Below are positions 27,664 to 34,480 of a DNA stretch of 64,000 nucleotides, one piece after another (position 1 is the stretch's first letter; each line of letters opens with the position of its first letter). Under the pieces are notes generated by a model. It was not told where the DNA came from. It searched no databases and was given only the letters and a program-made list of their open reading frames with translations. The position numbers and the translations under genes are program-made. The DNA is from JBDTVS01 sp040007095 (GTDB lineage: Bacteria; Acidobacteriota; Vicinamibacteria; Vicinamibacterales; CAVVIG01), in contig JBDTVS010000049.1 of NCBI GenBank assembly GCA_040007095.1, forward strand, positions 62,001 through 126,000. Reading direction: 5' to 3'.

Positions 27664-28122
27664 ATGATCGCTGTTGACACTGGACGGTTTACCGTGGCGG
27701 TTTTTCAAGACGTCGCGTGGGCGCAAAAGGGCCTGAACGCCCTCAAGCAAGCGGGCTTTCCGGCCGAGTCGTTGACGGTCCTCGCGAAAGAGAGCCCGGA
27801 GGCCGCATCGCTGATCGAGCAGGTGTGCGGAGCGAAGGCCGATCGATTGGAGCTGCCGGTGCTCGGATCGGTCCTGGCTCGTGGTCCGATGGTCGCGGCT
27901 CTCCAAGGTCAGGCTCATGATCTACCCAAGCTGGGTCTGGCAGGGACCCTCCGCAGAGTCGGATTTCAGCCGCACGACGGACGGATTTTCGATGCGCTCG
28001 CCGGGCGCGGAGGTGTGCTGGTCGGCATTCACAGCGAGCCGCGCGCGGCCGACGCGCTGGCCATTCTGCACTCGTACGGTGGAGGAAACGCGGCCATCGG
28101 GGCGTGGACGGGAAGAGTCTAG
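27664..28122 (+). CDS. Conserved hypothetical protein (152 aa), stress-protein-like
   Basis: I do not recognise this protein firmly. It is soluble, with an alternating alpha/beta pattern: a beta strand (FTVAVFQDV), a helix (AWAQKGLNALKQAGF), a strand (LTVLAKES), a Gly/Leu-rich middle, and a second similar unit (GGVLVGIHSEPRAADALAILHSYG). This resembles the duplicated layout of YflT/general-stress-17M-type proteins, a low-confidence suggestion. The ATG at 27664 is preceded by TACATT 8 bases upstream and has no ribosome site, so it may be read from a leaderless or very short-leader transcript. An in-frame GTG at 27646 is an alternative start. Confidence 0.65.
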   Translation: MIAVDTGRFTVAVFQDVAWAQKGLNALKQAGFPAESLTVLAKESPEAASLIEQVCGAKADRLELPVLGSVLARGPMVAALQGQAHDLPKLGLAGTLRRVGFQPHDGRIFDALAGRGGVLVGIHSEPRAADALAILHSYGGGNAAIGAWTGRV

Positions 28123-28197
28123 GCGGGACAAAGAGAGTGCAGACTCGACTGTAGACGAATGGGGACGCAGACCATCGCTTGAGGTGACACGTCCTAT

Positions 28198-28227
28198 CTG
28201 AACACCAATGATTTTCGAGGCACCTCT
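28198..28227. promoter_or_regulatory. Possible conserved intergenic motif (copy 2)
   Basis: CTGAACACCAAT followed by GATTTTCGAGG in the 129-base gap before the TonB-like gene. It repeats the 12-base core found at 5252. It may be part of a promoter or leader; only the repetition is observed. Confidence 0.3.
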
Positions 28228-28251
28228 TTTGCAGTTGCGGCTCTGAGAACC

Positions 28252-29202
28252 GTGGGCGAGAATACGACTAGCGTTATTGCGCTCTCAATGCCCGAATCCA
28301 CATTGTCAGAACCTCGCGAAAATTCTTCCGCTGGACATTTGTCGGTCCACCTGGACGCGAGCCATGCCTCCGACGTTCCGTTTCTATTCGAACAGCAACA
28401 AAAGCGGATGCTTCCGGCGATGCTGCTCTCGCTCGGTTCGCAGGTGGCTTGCGTGCTGCTGGCCGTTCTCTTCGTGCGCTACAGCCGTCCGGACGTGCAC
28501 GACCAGCCGGTGTTGCCAGACAAGAATCCAAATCAGATCATCTGGCTCGTTCAGCCAGGGCCCGGCGGCGGCGGTGGCGGCGGCGGCAACAAGATGAAGG
28601 AGCCTCCGCGCAAGGCGGAGCTGCCCGGGAAGGACAAGATTACAGTTCCGGTCCAGAAGCCGCCAAGCTTCGAGGCGCCGCAAATTGTGAAGAATGAGCC
28701 GATTCCGATTCCGACGCTGAACATTCCGGCGAAGGAACTGGCGGCATCGCAGGACTCGCTGCCAGGCGCGATTGCCGCGCCCTCGACCTCGGCACTTTCG
28801 CAGGGATCTGGCAGCGGTGGCGGCGCAGGAACGGGAACGGGAACAGGCATCGGCCCCGGGACCGGGTCTGGCCTTGGACCCGGCAGCGGCGGCGGCACCG
28901 GTGGCGGAACCTATCGGCTTGGCAGCGGCGTGACCACTCCTCAGCTCGTGCGCGAGGTGAAACCGCAATACACCTCCGATGCGATGCGCGCGAAAATTCA
29001 AGGCGAAGTGTGGGTCGAGTGCGTCATCAAGGCGGATGGCAGCGTGGGCGACGTGCAGGTGATCCGGTCGCTCGACTCCACGTTCGGTCTCGATCAGGAG
29101 GCCATCAAAGCCGTGCGGCAGTGGCGCTTCAGGCCCGGAACCTTGAAGGGCGAACCGGTCCCGGTCACGGTGCAGGTCGCCGTCAGCTTCACGCTGCGCT
29201 GA
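28252..29202 (+). CDS. TonB-family energy transducer protein
   Basis: A protein of up to 316 residues with the TonB layout. A cytoplasmic N-terminus leads to one membrane helix (MLLSLGSQVACVLLAVLF, about residues 57-77), a long Pro/Lys- and Gly-rich periplasmic linker, and a C-terminal TonB domain (about 230-316) ending PVPVTVQVAVSFTL. TonB proteins pass proton-motive energy from ExbB/ExbD to outer-membrane receptors; a TonB-dependent receptor lies at 50734, but pairing is not shown. The linker has eight consecutive glycines and a long Gly-Ser-Thr tract. The start is uncertain: GTG at 28252 and ATG at 28288 are both in frame and neither has a clear ribosome site. Confidence 0.85.
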   Translation: MGENTTSVIALSMPESTLSEPRENSSAGHLSVHLDASHASDVPFLFEQQQKRMLPAMLLSLGSQVACVLLAVLFVRYSRPDVHDQPVLPDKNPNQIIWLVQPGPGGGGGGGGNKMKEPPRKAELPGKDKITVPVQKPPSFEAPQIVKNEPIPIPTLNIPAKELAASQDSLPGAIAAPSTSALSQGSGSGGGAGTGTGTGIGPGTGSGLGPGSGGGTGGGTYRLGSGVTTPQLVREVKPQYTSDAMRAKIQGEVWVECVIKADGSVGDVQVIRSLDSTFGLDQEAIKAVRQWRFRPGTLKGEPVPVTVQVAVSFTLR

Positions 29203-29274
29203 CCATCTTCCGCCGTACCCCTCTCGTCAACTCTCCCTTCCAGCATCCTCAGCGATAGCCCTGTCTGTAGAGAA

Positions 29275-29299
29275 CTGCGACGGCGTAAAAGCGTCGCAG
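29275..29299. other. Short hairpin downstream of the TonB-like gene
   Basis: CTGCGACG and CGTCGCAG form a perfect 8-base stem with a 9-base loop, in the convergent gap between the TonB-like gene and groEL. No T-run follows it on either strand, so it is a weak terminator candidate at best. Confidence 0.3.
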
Positions 29300-29346
29300 C
29301 GTGATCTCGGGAACAGGCCTGAGAACAGATTCCCTTGGACTCCACG

Positions 29347-29381
29347 AAAAAAGCCTGGCAGGAATTGCTTCCTGCCAGGCT
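29347..29381 (-). terminator. Rho-independent terminator of groES-groEL
   Basis: On the minus strand a perfect 13-base stem (AGCCTGGCAGGAA / TTCCTGCCAGGCT) with a 4-base loop is followed directly by a run of T. It begins about 42 bases after the groEL stop, a textbook intrinsic terminator. Confidence 0.93.
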
Positions 29382-29422
29382 GTCTGACGTTCCCGTTTAC
29401 TACTGGTGTCTGCGTTCGACCT

Positions 29423-31054
29423 TTAGTACATCCCGCCCATGCCGCCGCCGTGTCCACCCGGCATCGGCGCTTCCTTCTTGTCTTCGGGAATCTCGGAAAT
29501 GAGCGCTTCGGTCGTCAGCAACAGCGACGCGATTGACGAGGCGTTCTGCAGCGCCGACCGCACGACCTTGACCGGGTCGATGACGCCGGCCTTGACGAGG
29601 TTCTCGTAGGTATCGGTCAGCGCGTTGAAGCCCTCTTCCGGATTGGTCATCTCCTTGACGCGCTGCACGACGATCGAGCCTTCCTGTCCGGCGTTGGTCG
29701 CAATCCAGCGCATCGGCTCTTCGATCGCGCGGGCCACGATGTTGACGCCGATCTGCTGATCGCCCACCAGCTTCATGCCGAGCAGGACTTTCGAGGCGCG
29801 CAGCAGCGCGACGCCGCCGCCCGGCACGATGCCTTCCTCGACGGCCGCCTTCGTGGCGTGCATGGCGTCTTCGACGCGCGCTTTCTTCTCTTTCATCTCG
29901 GTCTCGGTGGCCGCGCCGACCTTGATTACGGCCACGCCGCCGACCAGCTTCGCGAGCCGCTCCTGGAGCTTCTCACGATCGTAGTCCGAGCTGGTGTCCT
30001 CGACCTGCGCGCGCAGCTGCCTCACGCGGCCTTCGATCGCCGACGAGGTGCCGGCGCCCTCGACGATGGTGGTGTTGTCCTTGTCGATGGTGACCTTCTT
30101 GGCCTTGCCGAGGTCTTCCATCTTGATCGACTCGAGCTTGATCCCGAGGTCCTCGGTGATCGCCCGGCCGTTGGTGAGGATCGCGATGTCTTCGAGCATC
30201 GCCTTACGGCGATCGCCGAATCCGGGCGCCTTGACCGCGGCGGCCTGGAGCGTGCCGCGCAGCTTGTTGACCACCAGCGTGGCGAGCGCTTCGCCTTCGA
30301 TGTCTTCGGCGATGATCAGCAGCGGACGGCCGAGGCGGGCCACCTGCTCGAGCACCGGCAGCAGATCCTTCATCGAGCTGATCTTCTTCTCGTGAATCAG
30401 GATGACCGGATTCTCGAGGACGACTTCCATCCGCTCGGAGTCGGTCACGAAGTACGGCGAGAGATAGCCGCGGTCGAACTGCATCCCTTCGACCACCTCG
30501 AGCGAGGTTTCCATGCTCTTGGCTTCTTCGACGGTGATGACACCGTCCTTGCCGACCTTGTCCATCGCGTCGGCGATGATCTTGCCGATCGTCTCGTCGT
30601 TGTTGGCGGAGATGGTGCCGACCTGGGCGACCATGTTCCCGCCGACATCCTTCTTCATCTTCTTGAGCTCGGCGGTGATCGCTTCAACGGCCTTCTCGAT
30701 GCCGCGCTTGATGTCCATCGGGTTGGCGCCGGCGACGACGTTCTTCGCGCCTTCGCGGTAGATGGCCTGCGCCAGCACGGTGGCCGTGGTCGTCCCGTCG
30801 CCTGCGGTGTCGGACGTCTTGCTCGCGACTTCGCGCACCATCTGCGCGCCCATGTTCTCGAGGGGGTCCTTGAGGTCGATTTCCTTGGCGACCGTGACGC
30901 CGTCCTTGGTGATGGTCGGCGATCCGAACTTCTTATCCAGGACGACGTTTCGACCCTTGGGGCCGAGCGTGACCTTAACCGCGTCGGCCAACTGGTTCAC
31001 GCCGCGCAGAATAGCCTGGCGTGACTGCTCGCCGTACACAATTTGCTTTGCCAT
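29423..31054 (-). CDS. groL: Chaperonin GroEL
   Basis: A 543-residue Hsp60 chaperonin forming the double-ring folding chamber capped by GroES. Near-canonical throughout: the ATP-binding segment VTLGPKGRNVVLD near the start, the phosphate-loop segment DTAGDGTTTATVLA, catalytic-type Asp in this region, and AAVEEGIVPGGGVALLRA. The C-terminal tail is the Gly-Met-rich type (GGHGGGMGGMY). A GAGGAG site precedes the ATG. It follows groES after 55 bases and shares its promoter and CIRCE operator, and an intrinsic terminator ends the transcript. Confidence 0.98.
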   Translation of the reverse strand: MAKQIVYGEQSRQAILRGVNQLADAVKVTLGPKGRNVVLDKKFGSPTITKDGVTVAKEIDLKDPLENMGAQMVREVASKTSDTAGDGTTTATVLAQAIYREGAKNVVAGANPMDIKRGIEKAVEAITAELKKMKKDVGGNMVAQVGTISANNDETIGKIIADAMDKVGKDGVITVEEAKSMETSLEVVEGMQFDRGYLSPYFVTDSERMEVVLENPVILIHEKKISSMKDLLPVLEQVARLGRPLLIIAEDIEGEALATLVVNKLRGTLQAAAVKAPGFGDRRKAMLEDIAILTNGRAITEDLGIKLESIKMEDLGKAKKVTIDKDNTTIVEGAGTSSAIEGRVRQLRAQVEDTSSDYDREKLQERLAKLVGGVAVIKVGAATETEMKEKKARVEDAMHATKAAVEEGIVPGGGVALLRASKVLLGMKLVGDQQIGVNIVARAIEEPMRWIATNAGQEGSIVVQRVKEMTNPEEGFNALTDTYENLVKAGVIDPVKVVRSALQNASSIASLLLTTEALISEIPEDKKEAPMPGGHGGGMGGMY

Positions 31055-31109
31055 TGTCTCTGTTCTCCTCTAGATCGCTCTTTGGGGCAGACCGCTCGGG
31101 TCCGCCAAC

Positions 31110-31427
31110 CTACTTCTTCTTCTTGGCAGCAGCTTCGGCCTCGTCGATGACGGCCAGGACCTCGTCCTCGCGCATGATGAGGTATTCCTCACCCTCGAGC
31201 TTGATTTCCTGGCCCGAGTACTTGCCGAAGAGAATGAGATCGCCCGCCTTCACGTCGAGCGGCTGGCGGTTGCCATCGTCTTTCGTCTTGCCGTTGCCGG
31301 CGGCGATGACTTTGCCCTGTTGCGGCTTCTCCTTGGCGGAATCCGGGATGATGATCCCGCCGACTTTCTGTTCGCCTTCCTCGATGCGCTGGACAATGAT
31401 GCGGTCGTGCAGCGGTCTGACGTTCAT
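31110..31427 (-). CDS. groS: Co-chaperonin GroES
   Basis: A 105-residue Hsp10 lid protein for GroEL. The start NVRPLHDRIIVQRIE, the mobile-loop region (EKPQQGKVIAAGNG) and the end (EGEEYLIMREDEVLAVID) are typical. The C-terminus carries an extra Ala/Lys-rich tail. The ATG at 31427 has GGAG about 8 bases upstream. It is the first gene of the operon behind the CIRCE operator. Confidence 0.97.
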   Translation of the reverse strand: MNVRPLHDRIIVQRIEEGEQKVGGIIIPDSAKEKPQQGKVIAAGNGKTKDDGNRQPLDVKAGDLILFGKYSGQEIKLEGEEYLIMREDEVLAVIDEAEAAAKKKK

Positions 31428-31488
31428 TCTTTATGCTCCGTCTAGTTAAGGGTGCTCGGTCGAGCGTGGTTTCGTGTGTGTGCGAGAG

Positions 31489-31515
31489 CTGGCACTCGCT
31501 GCGCTCGAGTGCTAA
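31489..31515. promoter_or_regulatory. CIRCE operator (HrcA binding site)
   Basis: The 27-base inverted repeat CTGGCACTC-N9-GAGTGCTAA matches the CIRCE consensus TTAGCACTC-N9-GAGTGCTAA with two changes in the left arm. It lies directly downstream of the groES promoter -10 box, so bound HrcA would block transcription until heat stress. hrcA itself is not in the window. Confidence 0.92.
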
Positions 31516-31543
31516 TTATTGTGGCACAGCTTGGCAGTGTCAA
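31515..31543 (-). promoter_or_regulatory. Sigma-70 promoter of groES-groEL
   Basis: On the minus strand a perfect TTGACA (-35, 31543-31538) and AATAAT (-10, 31520-31515) are spaced exactly 17 bases apart, immediately followed by the CIRCE element. This is a strong housekeeping promoter under repressor control. Confidence 0.9.
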
Positions 31544-31587
31544 GGGGAGACTGCCAAACCGCGATCCGGCGGGTGAAATCCGTGCGA

Positions 31588-31797
31588 TCAGGATCGCCTG
31601 ATTTTGTATTCGCCCATCTTGCGGCTGAGCGTGTTGCGGTGGATGCCGAGCGCCTCGGCGGTTTTCGTCAGGCTGCCATCCCGGCGATCGAGCACGCGGA
31701 CGATGAATCGCTTCTCGAATTCGCGGATGGCGTCCTCGAAGCGCACACCTTTTTCGACCATCTCTTCGATGAGCTTTTCCAGTCGTTCGGCAATCAC
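31588..31797 (-). CDS. Small Fis-family helix-turn-helix protein (69 aa)
   Basis: A 69-residue DNA-binding protein. The GTG at 31797 has GGAG 5 bases upstream and overlaps the purC stop (GTGA), so it is translationally coupled to purC. The N-terminal half is an acidic/basic helix (AERLEKLIEEMVEKGVRFED). The C-terminal half is a Fis/NtrC-type helix-turn-helix (GSLTKTAEALGIHRNTLSRK) ending in KIRRS. It looks like the DNA-binding end of Fis (98 residues in E. coli) or of an NtrC-type activator, standing alone. Such proteins can be nucleoid or transcription regulators; its targets are unknown. The groES promoter lies just downstream. Confidence 0.85.
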   Translation of the reverse strand: MIAERLEKLIEEMVEKGVRFEDAIREFEKRFIVRVLDRRDGSLTKTAEALGIHRNTLSRKMGEYKIRRS

Positions 31798-32711
31798 TGC
31801 AACTCCTGGCCGGTGAGTCGGCGGAAGGCTTCCAGGTACTTTTCCCGCGTCCTCAACACCACGTCGTCCGGGAGCGAGGGCACCGGCGGCTGTTTGTTCC
31901 AGCGGATCTGTTCGAGGTAATCGCGCACGAACTGCTTGTCGAAGCTGGTCTGCGGTCCTCCGGGCGCGTACGCGTCGCGCGGCCAGAATCTCGACGAGTC
32001 CGGCGTGAGTGCTTCGTCGATCAGAATGAGGCGTGCCTCTTCCGGTCCGGCCGGCTCGGGAAGCAGACCGAATTCGAACTTCGTGTCGGCGACCAGGATG
32101 CCGCAGGCTTCCGCGTGCGCGGCCCCTTCCGCGTACAGTCGCAGGGTCAGATCGCGGACGCGCGCGAGCAACCCGGGACCGATCAAATCGCTCGCCTCGG
32201 CGTCGCTGATGTTGATGTCGTGACCGCTCTGGGCCTTGGTGGCCGGCGTAAACAGCGGCTGCGGCAGCCGCTCCGATTCCCGCAGTCCTTCCGGCAGTGG
32301 GATGCCGCACACCTGGCCGGTGGCGACGTAATCCTTCCAGGCGGATCCCGACAAGTAGCCGCGCGCGACGCATTCGATCGGGAGCGGCGTCGTTCGCCGC
32401 ACGAGCATGGACCGGCCGCGGAACCGTTCCGCCGCGTCGCGAATCACGGCGGGGTAGGCCGCCGGGTCGATCGAGATGAGGTGGTTGTCGACGATAGGCC
32501 GCGTGCGCTTGAACCAGAAGGCCGACATCTGGGTCAGCACTTTCCCCTTGTCCGGAATGCCGGAGGCGAGGACGTAATCGAAGGCGGACAGCCGATCGGT
32601 CGCGACGATGAGCAGGAGCTCGCCCAGGTCGTACAGGTCTCTGACTTTGCCTTGCCGGTCGGGCCCTCGATTGGCCAGCGTGGTCTCTAGAATGGGCTCG
32701 GAGGCGGGCAA
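31794..32711 (-). CDS. purC: Phosphoribosylaminoimidazole-succinocarboxamide synthase
   Basis: A 305-residue SAICAR synthase, joining CAIR and aspartate with ATP in purine synthesis. Signatures include RQGKVRDLYDLGE at the N-terminus, VATDRLSAFDYVLASGIPDKG, PLPIECVARGYLSGSAWKDY and the C-terminal LIDEALTPDSSRFWP. It is the longer, single-domain type also seen in yeast ADE1. I chose the TTG at 32711 because GAGGAA lies about 6 bases upstream and family similarity begins right after; the first ATG (32786) would add about 25 unrelated residues. Its stop overlaps the Fis-like gene. It is divergent from the flippase-like gene at 32846. Confidence 0.95.
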   Translation of the reverse strand: MPASEPILETTLANRGPDRQGKVRDLYDLGELLLIVATDRLSAFDYVLASGIPDKGKVLTQMSAFWFKRTRPIVDNHLISIDPAAYPAVIRDAAERFRGRSMLVRRTTPLPIECVARGYLSGSAWKDYVATGQVCGIPLPEGLRESERLPQPLFTPATKAQSGHDINISDAEASDLIGPGLLARVRDLTLRLYAEGAAHAEACGILVADTKFEFGLLPEPAGPEEARLILIDEALTPDSSRFWPRDAYAPGGPQTSFDKQFVRDYLEQIRWNKQPPVPSLPDDVVLRTREKYLEAFRRLTGQELQ

Positions 32712-32820
32712 ATGGGTTCCTCGTGCGGGAGCAAGAAAAGACGTTGGATGGTACAAGAGCGCGGCGCTCGCTGACAACAACAACATGTAGCGACCCGGTT
32801 ACGTCGATGCCGTGGGGCGG

Positions 32821-32826
32821 TATAGT
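32821..32826 (+). promoter_or_regulatory. Candidate -10 box for the flippase-like gene
   Basis: TATAGT lies 19 bases before the ATG at 32846. Only a weak -35-like sequence is seen upstream, so this is a partial promoter match. Confidence 0.3.
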
Positions 32827-32845
32827 AGAGGGCGTTCCTCCTGCC

Positions 32846-33886
32846 ATGCGCTCCCACGTTCGAACGATCTTCGTGCTGGCCCTCGTGGCCGGTCTGTTGG
32901 GGTTGTTTCTTTACAACGTCGACCTGCGGCGCGTGGTCTCCGAGATCTTTCGCGCGCGACCGCAGTGGCTCGCCCTCTCGCTTGCCACGATGCTCGCGAA
33001 CCTTGCGATCCGCGCGTGGCGTTGGCAGTTCCTGCTCGAGCCGCTGGGCCGACCGACGTTCATCAGCGCATTCCGCGCCACCGCCGTTGGATTCGCCGCC
33101 ACGAGCGTGCTGCCGGCCAGAGCCGGCGAGGTCATTCGCCCGTATTTCCTGGCGCGTACCGAGCGACACGACGAGAGAATGACGGCAACCGGCGCGTTCG
33201 CGACGATTATTCTCGAGCGCGTCCTCGATACGATCACCGTGCTGATTCTGCTCGCGTCATTCGTGTTCGTCTTCGGGCGCGAGCACCGGGCCTCGAGTCC
33301 GGTGGCGTTCGCCGCCGTCCAGTGGGCGGGAGCCATTGCGGGACTTGGCGCGGTGGTCGCGCTCGCACTGTTGTTTGTCCTGGCCGGCGACCCCGGCCGT
33401 CTGGGTCGGGTCATGCTGCGGCTCGAGCAGGTGCTGCCATCGGCGTTGGCCGGGCTCATCGCCAGAATCGCGGAGAAGTTCGCTCTCGGCCTTGGCGCGA
33501 TCCGGCGGCCAGGTCGGCTGCTGGTGTCGCTGCTCCTGTCGGTCCCATTGTGGCTGTCGATCTGCCTCGGGATCTGGTCGGTCACGATGGCCTTTGGCTT
33601 CGACGTGCCGTTCACCGGGTCGTTTCTCCTGGTGGCCGTGCTGGTGCTCGGCGTCGCGGTCCCGACGCCCGGGGCGGTCGGGGGATTTCATGAAGCGTTC
33701 CGCATCGCCACCACGGTATTCTTTGCCGTTCCCGACGATTCGGCGGTGGCCGCCGCGATCGTGTTGCACTTGTTTTCGATCGGTCCGGTGTTGCTGCTCG
33801 GCCTGATGTTCGCAGCCCAGGCCGGGCTGAGTGTCAACGGCTTGCGGCGGATGGCCGACCAGTCGCAGCAGGGGCATACGGCGTGA
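32846..33886 (+). CDS. Flippase-like / lysylphosphatidylglycerol-synthase TM-domain membrane protein
   Basis: A 346-residue integral membrane protein with about seven or eight helices, of the UPF0104/LPG_synthase_TM group. Family signs include LAIRAWRWQFLL, TSVLPARAGEVIRPYFLA (a conserved polar loop), and the late VAVPTPGAVGGFHEAF motif. Such proteins act alone as lipid or lipid-linked-sugar flippases, or form the membrane part of MprF-type enzymes; there is no fused aminoacyl-transferase domain here. The ATG at 32846 fits the first helix; the frame is open to 32723 but the added part is not membrane-like. nrdR starts 4 bases downstream, so the two are co-transcribed. Confidence 0.85.
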   Translation: MRSHVRTIFVLALVAGLLGLFLYNVDLRRVVSEIFRARPQWLALSLATMLANLAIRAWRWQFLLEPLGRPTFISAFRATAVGFAATSVLPARAGEVIRPYFLARTERHDERMTATGAFATIILERVLDTITVLILLASFVFVFGREHRASSPVAFAAVQWAGAIAGLGAVVALALLFVLAGDPGRLGRVMLRLEQVLPSALAGLIARIAEKFALGLGAIRRPGRLLVSLLLSVPLWLSICLGIWSVTMAFGFDVPFTGSFLLVAVLVLGVAVPTPGAVGGFHEAFRIATTVFFAVPDDSAVAAAIVLHLFSIGPVLLLGLMFAAQAGLSVNGLRRMADQSQQGHTA

Positions 33887-33890
33887 TGAC

Positions 33891-34349
33891 ATGAAATGCC
33901 CGTACTGCGGCCATCTCGGCGATAAAGTCGTCGACTCGCGTGAAGGCAAGGAAGGCGAAGTCATTCGCCGGCGGCGCGAGTGTCTCGAGTGCGGCAAACG
34001 CTTCACGAGCTATGAGCGGATCGACGAGATCCCGTACATGGTGGTGAAGAAAGATGGCACGCGCGAACGCTTCGATCGGCAGAAGCTGGTGCAGGGGCTG
34101 TTGAAAGCGTGCGAAAAGCGGCCGGTCAGCGTGGCGGCGCTTGAAACCATCGCCGATCGCGTCGAGGCGACGCTGCAGGATCGTCCCGAGAAGGAGATTG
34201 CGACGGCCGACATCGGGAGCTTCGTGATGGAGGAGCTGCGCAAGCTCGATAAAGTCGCGTATGTGCGCTTTGCCTCGGTCTACAAGCACTTCCGCGACAT
34301 TGGCGAGTTCTGGGACGAGCTCAAGGGTTTGCTCAACGTCAAGGAGTGA
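33891..34349 (+). CDS. nrdR: Transcriptional repressor NrdR
   Basis: A 152-residue repressor of ribonucleotide reductase genes. The N-terminal zinc ribbon is clear (MKCPYCGH...ECLECGKRFTSYERI; two CxxC pairs), followed by the ATP-cone domain (VVKKDGTRERFDRQKLVQGL) that senses ATP/dATP. Length and layout are canonical. It starts 4 bases after the flippase-like gene. Its target nrd genes are not in the window. Confidence 0.97.
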   Translation: MKCPYCGHLGDKVVDSREGKEGEVIRRRRECLECGKRFTSYERIDEIPYMVVKKDGTRERFDRQKLVQGLLKACEKRPVSVAALETIADRVEATLQDRPEKEIATADIGSFVMEELRKLDKVAYVRFASVYKHFRDIGEFWDELKGLLNVKE

Positions 34350-34480
34350 TCGCCTGTGACGACCAACGACGCGTCAACACCGGGCAGGCAGACCGCGCGG
34401 GCAGGGTGTGGGGGCGTTTTCCGCGGCGTCTGCGCTGTCCTGGTTGACCGTCCTGTGTGTCGTGGGCGCTGAAGGCGAGC

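Noticed and set aside
28560..28920. Gly-rich region of the TonB-like protein as a separate repeat element
   Set aside because: It continues in frame between the membrane helix and the TonB domain and is best explained as a flexible linker.
31585..31602. A small hairpin (ATCAGG/CCTGAT) followed by TTTT near 31600 as a terminator
   Set aside because: On the plus strand there is no gene to end, and it is within the last codons of the minus-strand Fis-like gene.
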